Program-made: the position numbers and the translations under genes
Shown here: positions 8,853 to 17,214 of the stretch, one piece after another
How the letters are laid out: each line of letters begins with the position of its first letter
Numbering within the stretch: the first letter of the stretch is position 1
Notes under the pieces: model-generated
Seen by the model: only the letters and a program-made list of their open reading frames with translations
Database searches by the model: none
Told to the model about the DNA's origin: nothing
Assembly (NCBI RefSeq): GCF_012843705.1
Contig: NZ_JABAFQ010000018.1
Span: 1-36,098 of the forward strand
Source: Fusobacterium sp. FSA-380-WT-3A
GTDB lineage: Bacteria; Fusobacteriota; Fusobacteriia; Fusobacteriales; Fusobacteriaceae
Reading direction: 5' to 3'
Length of the DNA stretch: 36,098 bases

Positions 8853-10109
8853 ATGGAAGAATATAAAATATTTTTTGAAAAAGTATCTCTTATAAATGAA
8901 AAGTATAAACTTGTAAATTCGCAAAAAGAAGATTTTAATATATTTTCTATTTTAAGAGATGAATGGGACGAAGTAAATTTACACTCTAGATTTATAGGTG
9001 AATTATTTAGAAATAAAAATTATGGAAATAAATTTATTGAAATATTTTTAGAAAAAATAGAAGTAGAAATTCAAGATATAGAAAATATTGAAATATTTAC
9101 AGAATATAGTGTAGCACAAAATGGTAGAATAGATATTTTAATAAAATTTATAGATAAAAATAAAGATAAAAAAGTTTTGATTGTAGAAAATAAAATATAT
9201 GCTGGTGACCAAGAGGAACAGTTAAAAAGATATTATAATGCCATGAAAAAAGAGGGATATAAAAATGAAGAAATAGAAATTATATATCTAACTTTAAATG
9301 GAGATGAGCCAAGTAAAGATAGCACAAAAGGGCTTAGTGATGAAATAAAAAATAAAATAAAAATAATTTCATATAAAAATGAGATTATTGATTGGATAGA
9401 AGATTGTATAAAAGAAGTTGCTTTAGTTCCTGTCATTAGAGAAACTTTATTTCAATATGAAAATTTATTAAAGAAATTAACAGGAAAGGGGGAGAAAAAT
9501 TTGAGAAATGAATTAAAAGAATTAGTTTTATCTAATGAAAAATATGTTGAAGCAGTTTATAGTCTTTCTGATATATTGACAGATATAAAAGAGGAGTTAC
9601 AACTTAAATTTTGGATAAAATTAGAGGAGAAATTAACAGAAGTTTTAAAAAAATATAATATTACTTTAGATAAAGAATTTAATAAATCAGAATTTGAAAA
9701 ATATATTAAAAACTATTATGAAAAAACTAGAGATAATAAATATTATGGGTTGATGTATTATATTAAAGATATAGAAGGAATAGGAAAATTATATTTAAAA
9801 ATAGAAATTGATTGGAATATTTATTATGGGTTTGGAGTTATAATTAAAGATAAGAGTGAAAGTTTTAAAAAAATAGAAATAGATTTGGAAGAAGAATTAT
9901 ATAATCTTAACTTTAAAATAAAGAATACGCAATGGTTAGGTTGGAAACATTTATATAATATAGAAAATATAAATGAAACTATAAATTTTAGAGTATTTGA
10001 TAGAGAGCTAATATTTCAATTAAATGATGATAAAAGATTAGAAAAAATGATTGACTATATTGTAAAACAAATCACAAAAACTTTAGATGTATTAAAAGAT
10101 AAGTTTTAA
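8853..10109 (+). CDS. PD-(D/E)XK nuclease superfamily protein, function unknown
   Basis: A 418-residue protein. The nuclease core is at residues about 80-130: GRIDILI (D94), then LIVENKIYAGDQEEQL with E112-N-K114 as the (D/E)xK pair and Q120 following, the order seen in the PDDEXK_4 group of the PD-(D/E)XK superfamily. E50 in FIGELFRN may complete the acidic site. The C-terminal 200 residues are charged, rich in Lys/Glu/Ile, and not recognised. The gene is monocistronic between two terminators, with its own weak RBS. There is no methylase, helicase or partner next to it. It could be an orphan nuclease, a defence protein or a decayed restriction component. It is very AT-rich, as expected for an acquired gene, though neighbours are AT-rich too. 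Confidence 0.75.
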   Translation: MEEYKIFFEKVSLINEKYKLVNSQKEDFNIFSILRDEWDEVNLHSRFIGELFRNKNYGNKFIEIFLEKIEVEIQDIENIEIFTEYSVAQNGRIDILIKFIDKNKDKKVLIVENKIYAGDQEEQLKRYYNAMKKEGYKNEEIEIIYLTLNGDEPSKDSTKGLSDEIKNKIKIISYKNEIIDWIEDCIKEVALVPVIRETLFQYENLLKKLTGKGEKNLRNELKELVLSNEKYVEAVYSLSDILTDIKEELQLKFWIKLEEKLTEVLKKYNITLDKEFNKSEFEKYIKNYYEKTRDNKYYGLMYYIKDIEGIGKLYLKIEIDWNIYYGFGVIIKDKSESFKKIEIDLEEELYNLNFKIKNTQWLGWKHLYNIENINETINFRVFDRELIFQLNDDKRLEKMIDYIVKQITKTLDVLKDKF

Positions 10110-10114
10110 AAAAT

Positions 10115-10153
10115 AGGCTGTTGTAATTTATGGGTTACAATAGCCTTATATTT
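10115..10153 (+). terminator. intrinsic terminator after the PD-(D/E)XK gene
   Basis: 12-bp stem AGGCTGTTGTAA (10115-10126) / TTACAATAGCCT (10135-10146) with one G:T pair, loop of 8, followed by TATATTTTTT. An A run on the left allows bidirectional use. Confidence 0.85.
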
Positions 10154-10348
10154 TTTAAAAGTCTTTATTATTTTAATCTATTTTAAGGAGATTTTGATTT
10201 TATTAATAAAAATTATCAAGTCTTTTTCCCTCTTCCCCTCAAAAATTTCCCTATCCTCCTCTTAAACCTTAATAAAATCAATAATTTATCTTTAACAATC
10301 GAACAAAAAATAAAAAATAATTGTTATCTATCAATCATTTATATTTCT

Positions 10349-10357
10349 TGGTATAAT
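10349..10357 (+). promoter_or_regulatory. extended -10 promoter of the pheC-like operon
   Basis: TGGTATAAT, an extended -10 without a clear -35. It is the only promoter-like signal close to the gene. The rest of the 10154-10393 gap is AT-rich with no ORF, T-box or riboswitch that I can recognise. Confidence 0.5.
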
Positions 10358-10393
10358 CTATCAGAATAAAAGATAATCTAAGGGGTGATACTT

Positions 10394-11116
10394 ATGGAAA
10401 AAGATTATTTACAAAAAGATTTAATGAAAGAAATACGAAAAAGAGGTATACTAAGAGTAGGGACAACAGGAGATTACAAACCTTTTACATATATAGAAAA
10501 CCAAAAATATATTGGATATGATATTGAAATCTCAAGATTATTAGCCAAAGCTCTAAGTGTAGATATAGAGTTTGTAACTACCACTTGGAAAGATATTTCA
10601 AAAGATTTAGAAAATCAAAAATATGATATTGCAGTAGGTGGAATTTCTAAAAATCTTGAAAGAGAAAATAAATTTGAAATGACAGACTCCTATATCACTT
10701 CTGGAAAATGTTATCTTGTAAGAAAGGGAGATGAAAATAAGTATAAATCCATAAATGATGTAAACAATCCAAATACAATAATAGGTGTAAATATAGGTGG
10801 AACTAATGAGGAGTTTGTGGACAAAAATTTCAATCGTGCTAAAATCATAAAATATTTTGATAATTTAGAAGTTCCAAAGGCTGTGGCAAATAGTGATGTA
10901 GATGTGATGATAACAGATAATAGTGAGGTAAATTATTATAGAAATCACAATCCAAAATTAGAGGGAAGTCAGACAGATACACCATTCACAAAATGTGAAA
11001 AAGCATATATGTTACCAAAGGGACAAAAGAATTTTCTTCTTTTTGTAAATAATCTTCTAAAAGATTTAGATAAACAAGGGGAAATGGAAAAATTAAAGGA
11101 TAAATATTTAAAATAG
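10394..11116 (+). CDS. pheC: Leaderless cyclohexadienyl (prephenate/arogenate) dehydratase-like protein of the solute-binding fold
   Basis: A 240-residue protein of the type II solute-binding (SBP_bac_3) fold. It shares marks with cyclohexadienyl dehydratases: GVNIGGTNEEF (131-141), DVMITDNSE (170-178), where E178 aligns with the catalytic Glu of characterised enzymes, and CEKAYMLPKG (201-210). These enzymes convert prephenate to phenylpyruvate, or arogenate to phenylalanine. Unlike the periplasmic Pseudomonas PheC it has no signal peptide, so it should be cytoplasmic. A GTG at 10385 would add three residues but lies inside the Shine-Dalgarno AAGGGGTGA; I chose ATG 10394. It heads an operon with a transporter and chorismate mutase, which supports an aromatic-pathway enzyme rather than a binding protein. 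The alternative is a cytoplasmic amino-acid sensor. Confidence 0.72.
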   Translation: MEKDYLQKDLMKEIRKRGILRVGTTGDYKPFTYIENQKYIGYDIEISRLLAKALSVDIEFVTTTWKDISKDLENQKYDIAVGGISKNLERENKFEMTDSYITSGKCYLVRKGDENKYKSINDVNNPNTIIGVNIGGTNEEFVDKNFNRAKIIKYFDNLEVPKAVANSDVDVMITDNSEVNYYRNHNPKLEGSQTDTPFTKCEKAYMLPKGQKNFLLFVNNLLKDLDKQGEMEKLKDKYLK

Positions 11117-11128
11117 AGGGAGAGAAAA

Positions 11129-12571
11129 ATGAGTAAAATAATGAAAAGAAATATCTACATAGCAATAGCTTTACTACTAATTATATTTGTTAGATATATT
11201 CCAGCACCTACAGGAATGAATCAATCAGGAATGGCAGTAATAGGAATATTTTTAGGAAGTTTACTTTTATGGCTTACTGTGGCAATAGATTGGCCAAGTA
11301 TCCTTTGTATATTTTCAATAGGGTTAATCCCAGAAATTGGTTTTAAAAGTATATATTCCTCATCTTATGGTAATGAAACTTTTATTTTCCTAATGACTAC
11401 ATTTTTATGTACTCATGTATTGGCTGAAACTCCATTTTTAAAAAGATGTGCTTTGTATTTTATAACTAGTTCAGTAGCTAAAAAAGGACCTTGGGCATTT
11501 ATTATATCTTTCTTATCTGCTATAATATGTATAGGTTCTTTTGTATCTCCTACAGTTCTATTCGTTTTATTTTTACCAATTCTTGAAAAAATAAACGAAT
11601 TATTGGGACTAAAAAAAGGGGATAAAATAGGACAACTTTTGATGATAGGACTTGCTTTTGCTGTGTCTGTATCCTCTGGAATGACTCCAATAGCTCATGT
11701 ATTTAGTATAATGGCAATGGGATTTTATACAACAGCCACAGGAAATGTTATAAGTTACGCTGATTATATGGCCTTTGCAATACCTGTAGGAATTATTTGT
11801 ATGACATTATTGGTTTTAGTTTTTAGATTTGTGATGAATCCTGATATGTCTAAAATAAAAAATCTAGATGTATCTTTTATGAAAGATGAATTAAAGCCAA
11901 TGGATAAAAGAGAAAAAACTGTAATAGGAATATTTATATTAATAGTTTGTTTGTGGGTATTCCCAAGTATCTTAAAAAACTTTATCCCTGTTATTTCAAA
12001 AATTGGTAAAATGGGAACAGCTATGCCTCCAATTTTAGGAGTTGTATTGTATTCTATAATCACTTTTGATGAAAAACCTCTTTTAAACTTCCCAGAGGGA
12101 ATGAGAAAAGGTGTACAATGGTCTAGCCTTGTAATGTGTGCTGGTACTTTAGGGATTGGAGTTGCTATGACAAACTCAAAAATAGGTTTAACAAAATATT
12201 TAATCAGTGAGTTAAACCCAATATTACAGGGAATATCTCCAATGTTATTAATATTATTCCTAATAACTTGGGCTTGTATTCAGACAAATTTATCATCAAA
12301 TATGGTAACTGTAACTGTGGTTACTACTGTGGCAATTCCTCTTATCCAAGCTACTAATGGTACAGTATCTTGTCCAGCTGTGGTATCTATAATAGGAATG
12401 ATGTCAGCCTATGCTTTCGCCACTCCACCAGCTATGCCTCATATAGCCATGGCCATTGGTTCTGGTTGGGTAGATACAGGTACAGTATTAAAATATGGAC
12501 TTTTATTTATGGTTATTTCAATAGCCACATCAATGTTGATAGGTTATCCAATAGCATCAGCTTTAATGTAA
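11129..12571 (+). CDS. SLC13/DASS-family anion:sodium symporter
   Basis: A 480-residue polytopic membrane protein of the DASS (SLC13) family at normal length, with about a dozen hydrophobic segments. The two signature regions are visible as SVSSGMTPIAHVF in the first half and NLSSNMVTVTVVTTVAIPL in the second, where the family has its SNT-type substrate and sodium motifs. Known members carry dicarboxylates, citrate or sulfate. It lies 12 bases after the cyclohexadienyl dehydratase-like gene and 13 bases before chorismate mutase, so all three are one operon. From this context its substrate may be an aromatic-pathway carboxylate such as shikimate, chorismate, prephenate or phenylpyruvate. That is inference; the sequence alone only supports an organic or inorganic anion. 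Confidence 0.82.
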   Translation: MSKIMKRNIYIAIALLLIIFVRYIPAPTGMNQSGMAVIGIFLGSLLLWLTVAIDWPSILCIFSIGLIPEIGFKSIYSSSYGNETFIFLMTTFLCTHVLAETPFLKRCALYFITSSVAKKGPWAFIISFLSAIICIGSFVSPTVLFVLFLPILEKINELLGLKKGDKIGQLLMIGLAFAVSVSSGMTPIAHVFSIMAMGFYTTATGNVISYADYMAFAIPVGIICMTLLVLVFRFVMNPDMSKIKNLDVSFMKDELKPMDKREKTVIGIFILIVCLWVFPSILKNFIPVISKIGKMGTAMPPILGVVLYSIITFDEKPLLNFPEGMRKGVQWSSLVMCAGTLGIGVAMTNSKIGLTKYLISELNPILQGISPMLLILFLITWACIQTNLSSNMVTVTVVTTVAIPLIQATNGTVSCPAVVSIIGMMSAYAFATPPAMPHIAMAIGSGWVDTGTVLKYGLLFMVISIATSMLIGYPIASALM

Positions 12572-12584
12572 AAAAGGAGAGATT

Positions 12585-12866
12585 ATGAATAAATTAGAAA
12601 TTGCAAGAAAAGAAATAAATAGAATTGACGGAGAAATTGCTAGATTATTTCAAGAGAGAATGAAACAAGTAGAAGATGTAATAGCTTACAAAATAGAAAA
12701 TAATATGCAAATACTAGACTCTGGTAGAGAAAAAGAGGTAATAGAAAAAAATTGTAAACTGCTAACAGAAAAAAAATTAGAAAAATATTATGTAGATTTA
12801 TTAGAAAATATCATGAGAATCTCAAGAGAATATCAAAAAGAAATATTAGATAAATTAGAGAAGTAA
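12585..12866 (+). CDS. aroQ: Chorismate mutase, AroQ class (monofunctional)
   Basis: A 93-residue all-helical AroQ chorismate mutase, converting chorismate to prephenate in the cytoplasm. Every active-site residue of the E. coli P-protein mutase domain has a counterpart: R8, R25, K36, D45, R48, E49 and Q84 (E. coli R11, R28, K39, D48, R51, E52, Q88). There is no signal peptide, dehydratase or DAHP synthase fusion. RBS AAAGGAGAG precedes the ATG, 13 bases after the transporter stop codon. Placed with a cyclohexadienyl dehydratase-like enzyme, it would give chorismate to prephenate to phenylpyruvate in two steps. No aminotransferase gene is in the operon, and no clear terminator follows. Confidence 0.9.
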   Translation: MNKLEIARKEINRIDGEIARLFQERMKQVEDVIAYKIENNMQILDSGREKEVIEKNCKLLTEKKLEKYYVDLLENIMRISREYQKEILDKLEK

Positions 12867-12900
12867 TTAAAATACTATATTATAAAATAATTTACTTTTA

Positions 12901-12929
12901 TTGATTTTTCTTGGAAAAAATGATATAAT
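12901..12929 (+). promoter_or_regulatory. promoter of the GntR regulator gene
   Basis: TTGATT (12901-12906), 17 bases, TATAAT (12924-12929) with a TGA extension. The RBS before the ATG at 12962 is weak (AGGGGCAG). Confidence 0.75.
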
Positions 12930-12961
12930 TTGGTGAGAAAAATTTTTAATTAGGGGCAGAA

Positions 12962-13603
12962 ATGTTAAAAATAAAGTCATTTAGTGATGTTGCATATGAA
13001 GAAATAAAAAATAGGATTATTAAAGGAATTTATAAACCAGGAGAATCTCTTAATGAAAGAAATATTTCAAGTGATTTTGGTATAAGTAGAACCCCTGTAA
13101 GAGAAGCATTACAAAAATTATCACTAGAAGGTTGGATTATAAATGAACCTTATAAAAAAAATCAAGTTAGAGAATTTAATTTAGATTATATAATAGAAGC
13201 TCAAAAGGTTAGAAGTGTGTTAGAAGTTCTTGCTTTCAAAGAATCTAGTGAGAAATTTACTAATGATGATTTAGAATGTTTAAAAAATATTACTCAAAAG
13301 CAACAAAATGCTTTAGATTATGATGAATTTATAAAAATAGATAGGGAATTTCATGAATATGTTTATGCTAAAACAGAAAATTCTCTTTTAATTTCTTTAA
13401 TGGAGAATATAAATGATATTATTAGATATTTTGGTTTAATTGCTATTAATTTACCAAATAGAAATAAAGAAACATTAGAAGAACATTTAAATATTTTAAA
13501 AGCTTTAGAATTAAAAGATGTAGAAAAGATAACTAAAGCTGTAGAAATTCATATGGAAAATACAACAAATGCTATTATAGAGAGATATAGAACAAAAAAA
13601 TAG
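12962..13603 (+). CDS. GntR-family regulator, FadR/FCD subfamily
   Basis: A 213-residue regulator. The N-terminal winged helix (about 8-70) has the GntR signature YEEIKNRIIKGIYKPGESL and the recognition helix ISRTPVREALQKL. The C-terminal FCD domain (about 75-205) shows the metal/ligand set D127, H131 (DREFHEYVY), H175 (EEHLNILKAL) and H197 (IHMENT), typical of FCD proteins that bind small carboxylates. It converges on a TRAP-transporter operon whose promoter carries the palindrome GGTATACC, the kind of site FCD regulators use, so it is probably the repressor of that operon with the transported carboxylate as inducer. No such palindrome is seen in its own promoter, so autoregulation is not supported. 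Confidence 0.88.
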   Translation: MLKIKSFSDVAYEEIKNRIIKGIYKPGESLNERNISSDFGISRTPVREALQKLSLEGWIINEPYKKNQVREFNLDYIIEAQKVRSVLEVLAFKESSEKFTNDDLECLKNITQKQQNALDYDEFIKIDREFHEYVYAKTENSLLISLMENINDIIRYFGLIAINLPNRNKETLEEHLNILKALELKDVEKITKAVEIHMENTTNAIIERYRTKK

Positions 13604-13666
13604 CAATTTAAAACCTCTTATTATTAAAGGAAGAGTTTTTTATACATTAAATTAAATAATAATTTA

Positions 13667-13710
13667 ATAAAAGGATTGATTCTTATATTAACTAGAGTCA
13701 ATCCTTTTAT
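13667..13710. terminator. bidirectional terminator between the GntR gene and the TRAP operon
   Basis: Perfect 13-bp stem ATAAAAGGATTGA (13667-13679) / TCAATCCTTTTAT (13698-13710), extendable inward by three pairs. It is AT-rich at both bases, so it can serve both converging transcripts. Confidence 0.75.
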
Positions 13711-13734
13711 TATGTAAAATTAATTAATTATTTT

Positions 13735-15000
13735 TTAAGAAAATAGTTGTGGTAAGAAAAGTGTAATATTAGGAATATATGTTACAATTATTAGAACTAA
13801 TATTAAAACTAATATCATAGGAATTAAATCTTTAAACTGTTCCTTCAATGATACTTTAGCGATAGAACCAGAAACAAATAGACAAACTCCTAATGGTGGA
13901 GTACACATTCCAATAGTTAAGTTTACTGCCATTATAAGTCCAAAGTGAACTAAATCTACTCCATAAGCTTGTACCATTGGTAAGAAAAGAGGAGTAAAGA
14001 TTACAACAGCACTTGTAGTATCTATAAAAGTTCCAGCTATTAATAGAATTATATTAATAACAAGTAAAAGAGTAATTTTACTACTTATTGAACTTCCTAA
14101 AAATTGTCCAACTGTTTGAGGAATATTATTTACAGTTATAACCCAAGTAAATAAAGAAGCAAAAGCGACAACTAATAGTACTTGTCCTGTTGCTTTAGCA
14201 CTATCAATCATTGTTTCCCATATATCTTTTAAAGTTAATTCACGATAGATTAACATACCAGTAATAATAGAATAAACTACAGCTACTGCTGCTGATTCAG
14301 TAGGAGTAAAAATTCCACTCATAATACCACCAATAATTATAAGAGGCATTAAAAGAGATAAACTAGCATTAATTCCAGATTTAATAATATCTGATAATTT
14401 AGCTCTTTCACTTCTTCCTATATAATTTCTTTTTTTTCCAATGAAATAACTATAGATTATTAAACTTATTCCCATTAAGATTCCAGGAAAAACTCCACCA
14501 ATAAAAAGTTTTCCTACACTAACATTAGCCATAGTTCCATAAACAAGAAGGGGAATACTTGGTGGAATAATTGGACCAATAGAACCTCCACAAGCGAGTA
14601 ATGGAGCGCAAAATTCTTTGTCATATCCTTTTTCAACCATAAGAGGAATTAATATTCTTCCTATAGCAGCTGTAGAAGCTATAGCTGACCCTGTAATAGC
14701 AGCAAAAAACATACAAGCTAAAACACTAACCATTGCTAAACCACTAGGAAAATGACCTAATAACATATCTGCAAAATTAACAATTCTTTTAGACATACCA
14801 CCACGATACATAAGATTTCCAGATAAAATGAAAAGAGGAATGGCTGTTAAAGCTATACTGTCAGCTCCTGTAAACATTCTTTGAATTACAACAATAAGAG
14901 GATAACCATCATTAAATATTTGTAACCCAGATACAATTCCTAGAGAAAAAGCTATTGGGAATCCAAGTAAAAAAACAGCAAATAAAATTAATATAATCAT
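13735..15000 (-). CDS. TRAP transporter large permease subunit (DctM-like)
   Basis: A 421-residue DctM-type permease, hydrophobic throughout, with about twelve membrane segments and family landmarks MFTGADSIALTAIPLFILSGNLMYRGG, ITGSAIASTAAIGRILIPLM and GGSIGPIIPPSIPLLVYG. It forms the sodium-driven channel of a tripartite ATP-independent periplasmic transporter with the small subunit and binding protein encoded just upstream. Its ATG overlaps the stop codon of the DctQ-like gene (ATGA), so translation is coupled. It is the last gene of the five-gene operon and is followed by a bidirectional terminator. Confidence 0.93.
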   Translation of the reverse strand: MIILILFAVFLLGFPIAFSLGIVSGLQIFNDGYPLIVVIQRMFTGADSIALTAIPLFILSGNLMYRGGMSKRIVNFADMLLGHFPSGLAMVSVLACMFFAAITGSAIASTAAIGRILIPLMVEKGYDKEFCAPLLACGGSIGPIIPPSIPLLVYGTMANVSVGKLFIGGVFPGILMGISLIIYSYFIGKKRNYIGRSERAKLSDIIKSGINASLSLLMPLIIIGGIMSGIFTPTESAAVAVVYSIITGMLIYRELTLKDIWETMIDSAKATGQVLLVVAFASLFTWVITVNNIPQTVGQFLGSSISSKITLLLVINIILLIAGTFIDTTSAVVIFTPLFLPMVQAYGVDLVHFGLIMAVNLTIGMCTPPLGVCLFVSGSIAKVSLKEQFKDLIPMILVLILVLIIVTYIPNITLFLPQLFS

Positions 15001-15470
15001 TTTTTAGCTCCTCCTTTTATTAAAGTAATAATTTTTCTCAATTCAAAGTAAGCCATTAAAAAAGAGGAAAGGGGTAAAGAAAAATAATATAATGACATTG
15101 ATATAGGTAAATAAGGAGCTTTTTGATTTATCCCTGTTTTTACAAAAATGCTTCCATAGTAAATTAAAAAAATAAAGAAAAGAAAAACTATGCATTCTAT
15201 AAAGATTGAAAGAATTTTTTTATTTTTTTCTGAAAATAAATTAATAAAAGCATCAATATTTAAATGTTCATTAGTATGAACACAATAAGCTCCACCAAAG
15301 AAGACAAGATAAACAAAACTTAATCTTATAATATCTTGTCCCCAAGCAATAGGATTACTAAAAATAAAACGAGCAACTACTTGTAAAGCAGTAACAACTG
15401 ATAGTATCAATGTAGCTAATCCCATAATAAATTTTAGTAAATTTTCCATAAAACAATCTATTTTATTCAT
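14997..15470 (-). CDS. TRAP transporter small permease subunit (DctQ-like)
   Basis: A 157-residue protein with four hydrophobic segments and the DctQ pattern VVARFIFSNPIAWGQDIIRLSFVYLVFFGGAY near residues 30-60, followed by HTNEHLNIDAF. It acts as the membrane partner between the binding protein and the large permease. RBS AAGGAG precedes the ATG. It lies 27 bases after the binding-protein gene and overlaps the DctM-like gene by four bases. Confidence 0.9.
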   Translation of the reverse strand: MNKIDCFMENLLKFIMGLATLILSVVTALQVVARFIFSNPIAWGQDIIRLSFVYLVFFGGAYCVHTNEHLNIDAFINLFSEKNKKILSIFIECIVFLFFIFLIYYGSIFVKTGINQKAPYLPISMSLYYFSLPLSSFLMAYFELRKIITLIKGGAKK

Positions 15471-15497
15471 AAGAAAACTCCTTTATTAATAATAGTA

Positions 15498-16493
15498 TTA
15501 TTTTAAACTTTCTTTTACAGTAGACACAAATTCAGGATTAACTATTTTTTGAACTTCTGGTAATAAATATATATTTTTTGTAGCTTCAACAAAAGAATTT
15601 TTATCAGGAGTTGTTATAATCATACCATTATTTTTTAAACTTTCTAAGTATTGGTCTTCAATTTCAGAAATTTCTTTTCTTTGTCTAGGAATAGCTAATT
15701 CAGCGGCTTTTTCTATATTTGCTTTAGTTTGTTCATCAAATTTATTATAAAAATCCTTGTTCATTAAGATACTAACAGCAGCATATGTATGTCCATCTAA
15801 AGTTAAATATTTTTGAACTTCATTAAATTTAGAAGTGTAAATAGAAGCCACAGGATTTTCTTGACCATCAACCATTCCTTGTTGAAGAGCTGTATATAAT
15901 TCATTAAAAGATACAGGAACTGCAGAAGCACTTAAACTTTTTATTAAAGCAAACCAAATAGGAGCTTCTTGAACTCTAATTGATAAACCTTTCATATCTT
16001 TAGCAGATTTAATTTCTCTTAAATTATTTGTAAAATGTCTGAATCCTAATTCTCCAGCTCCTAAATATTTAAATCCAGCTTCATCAAACTTAGGTGATAG
16101 ATAATCATAAATAAATCCATCTAGAGCTTGATATGCTTGTTCCTTAGTTGTGAAAAGATAAGGAATAGACATTATTTGAGTATCAGGAACCCAAGCAGGA
16201 ACAGCGCCATCCATTGTAACAACAGTCATTTGAATAGTTCCTAGTTTAACTCCCTCAACAGCTTCTCTTTCTCCTCCTAAAATACCATTTGGATATATTT
16301 CTATTTCAAATTTATCAGGTTGTAATTTATTTAATTCTTCTTTAAAAAGATTTGCCATAATAGTAGATTGATGTTGCTCATTTCCAACAACTGCAATTTT
16401 AATTTTTTCTTTTGAAGTTTCATTTTTTCCACCACAACTTATAAAAAATACTCCAATTATAGTTAAAAATATAAATTTAAAAAACTTTTTCAT
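15498..16493 (-). CDS. TRAP transporter substrate-binding lipoprotein (DctP-like)
   Basis: A 331-residue DctP-family binding protein. The N-terminus is a lipoprotein signal with lipobox FISC (C20), so it is membrane-tethered, whereas many DctP proteins are free in the periplasm. Family marks are GGEREAVEGVKLGTIQM, GLSIRVQEAP, with the arginine that salt-bridges the substrate carboxylate, and GMVDGQENPVASI. This points to an organic-acid ligand. It lies between the DUF2848 gene and the two permease genes of the operon. The presence of an amidase and a DUF2848 protein upstream suggests a carboxylate that bears an amide or is processed by hydrolysis, but the ligand itself cannot be read from sequence. 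Confidence 0.92.
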   Translation of the reverse strand: MKKFFKFIFLTIIGVFFISCGGKNETSKEKIKIAVVGNEQHQSTIMANLFKEELNKLQPDKFEIEIYPNGILGGEREAVEGVKLGTIQMTVVTMDGAVPAWVPDTQIMSIPYLFTTKEQAYQALDGFIYDYLSPKFDEAGFKYLGAGELGFRHFTNNLREIKSAKDMKGLSIRVQEAPIWFALIKSLSASAVPVSFNELYTALQQGMVDGQENPVASIYTSKFNEVQKYLTLDGHTYAAVSILMNKDFYNKFDEQTKANIEKAAELAIPRQRKEISEIEDQYLESLKNNGMIITTPDKNSFVEATKNIYLLPEVQKIVNPEFVSTVKESLK

Positions 16494-16532
16494 TATTTTT
16501 CCTCCTTTAAAATTTTTTTGAATAAAATTTCA

Positions 16533-17204
16533 TTATCTTGCTTCATCAGGTACTACATTTATATTGTAATCAAAAGCAATTTTTCTTCCTAATATTTCAT
16601 CATTTAATTCAAGAGAGAAATTTTTTCCATATTTATATCCATTAACTAATGGAACAGTGCCAGAATAGATTACACAATTATCTACATGACCCAAACTTTT
16701 ATTTAGTTCACTTAAGATTTCTTCAACAGAAATTATATCTGCTAAAGTTCCTATTTGATAATCTTCAAAATCTGATTTAGCACTTAATTTTATTTTAGGG
16801 AAATGATTTTTTATTTCTTCATAATCCCAAATATCAATACTTATAGGTTTTAAACAAATTTGTTTTGCTTTTGGGACACTAATAGCTTCTAATTCTCTAT
16901 CGCTATGGTCACTTCCAAGTCCTATATAGATTTTTGAATCTTTCATAATAATTACAAATTCACATTCTCCTGAAGTTTTTTCTCCAATAAAATATAAATC
17001 TTTATCTTGAGTTAAAATTTCTTTTGAAACTTCAAAAATTGTAGGTATTTTTTTAGGAGGAGCAACATTTAATTCTTCTTCTAATTCTTTAATATGAGCA
17101 TATATTTTCTCTTTATTACTTCCAGAATACCCTACAACATATACATGTTCTGGTATTAATTCGAATCCTTCATTTCCATTTTTAGTCACTAAATTAAATT
17201 TCAT
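16533..17204 (-). CDS. DUF2848-family protein
   Basis: A 223-residue protein that I recognise as DUF2848 from YSGSNKEKIYAHIKEL near the N-terminus, PKKIPTIFEV, EKTSGECEFVII, GLGSDHSDRELEAISVPKAKQ in the middle, and IYSGTVPLVNGYKYG with LNDEILGRKIAFDY at the end. No reaction is established to my knowledge; the fold is probably related to fumarylacetoacetate-hydrolase-type enzymes, which is a guess. The reading frame extends upstream to 17255 but would then overlap the amidase gene. AAGGAGG sits at the amidase stop codon, right before the ATG at 17204, so I start there. It is operonic with the amidase (10 bases upstream) and the TRAP genes, so it probably acts on the imported compound or its hydrolysis product. 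Confidence 0.85.
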   Translation of the reverse strand: MKFNLVTKNGNEGFELIPEHVYVVGYSGSNKEKIYAHIKELEEELNVAPPKKIPTIFEVSKEILTQDKDLYFIGEKTSGECEFVIIMKDSKIYIGLGSDHSDRELEAISVPKAKQICLKPISIDIWDYEEIKNHFPKIKLSAKSDFEDYQIGTLADIISVEEILSELNKSLGHVDNCVIYSGTVPLVNGYKYGKNFSLELNDEILGRKIAFDYNINVVPDEAR

Positions 17205-17214
17205 TTTTTCCTCC

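Noticed and set aside
10154-10348. Regulatory RNA upstream of the pheC-like gene
   Set aside because: Only weak AT-rich inverted repeats and no T-box sequence or terminator were seen.
12370-12588. 72-codon ORF in another frame of the SLC13 gene
   Set aside because: Shadow within the transporter gene; composition unlike a real protein.
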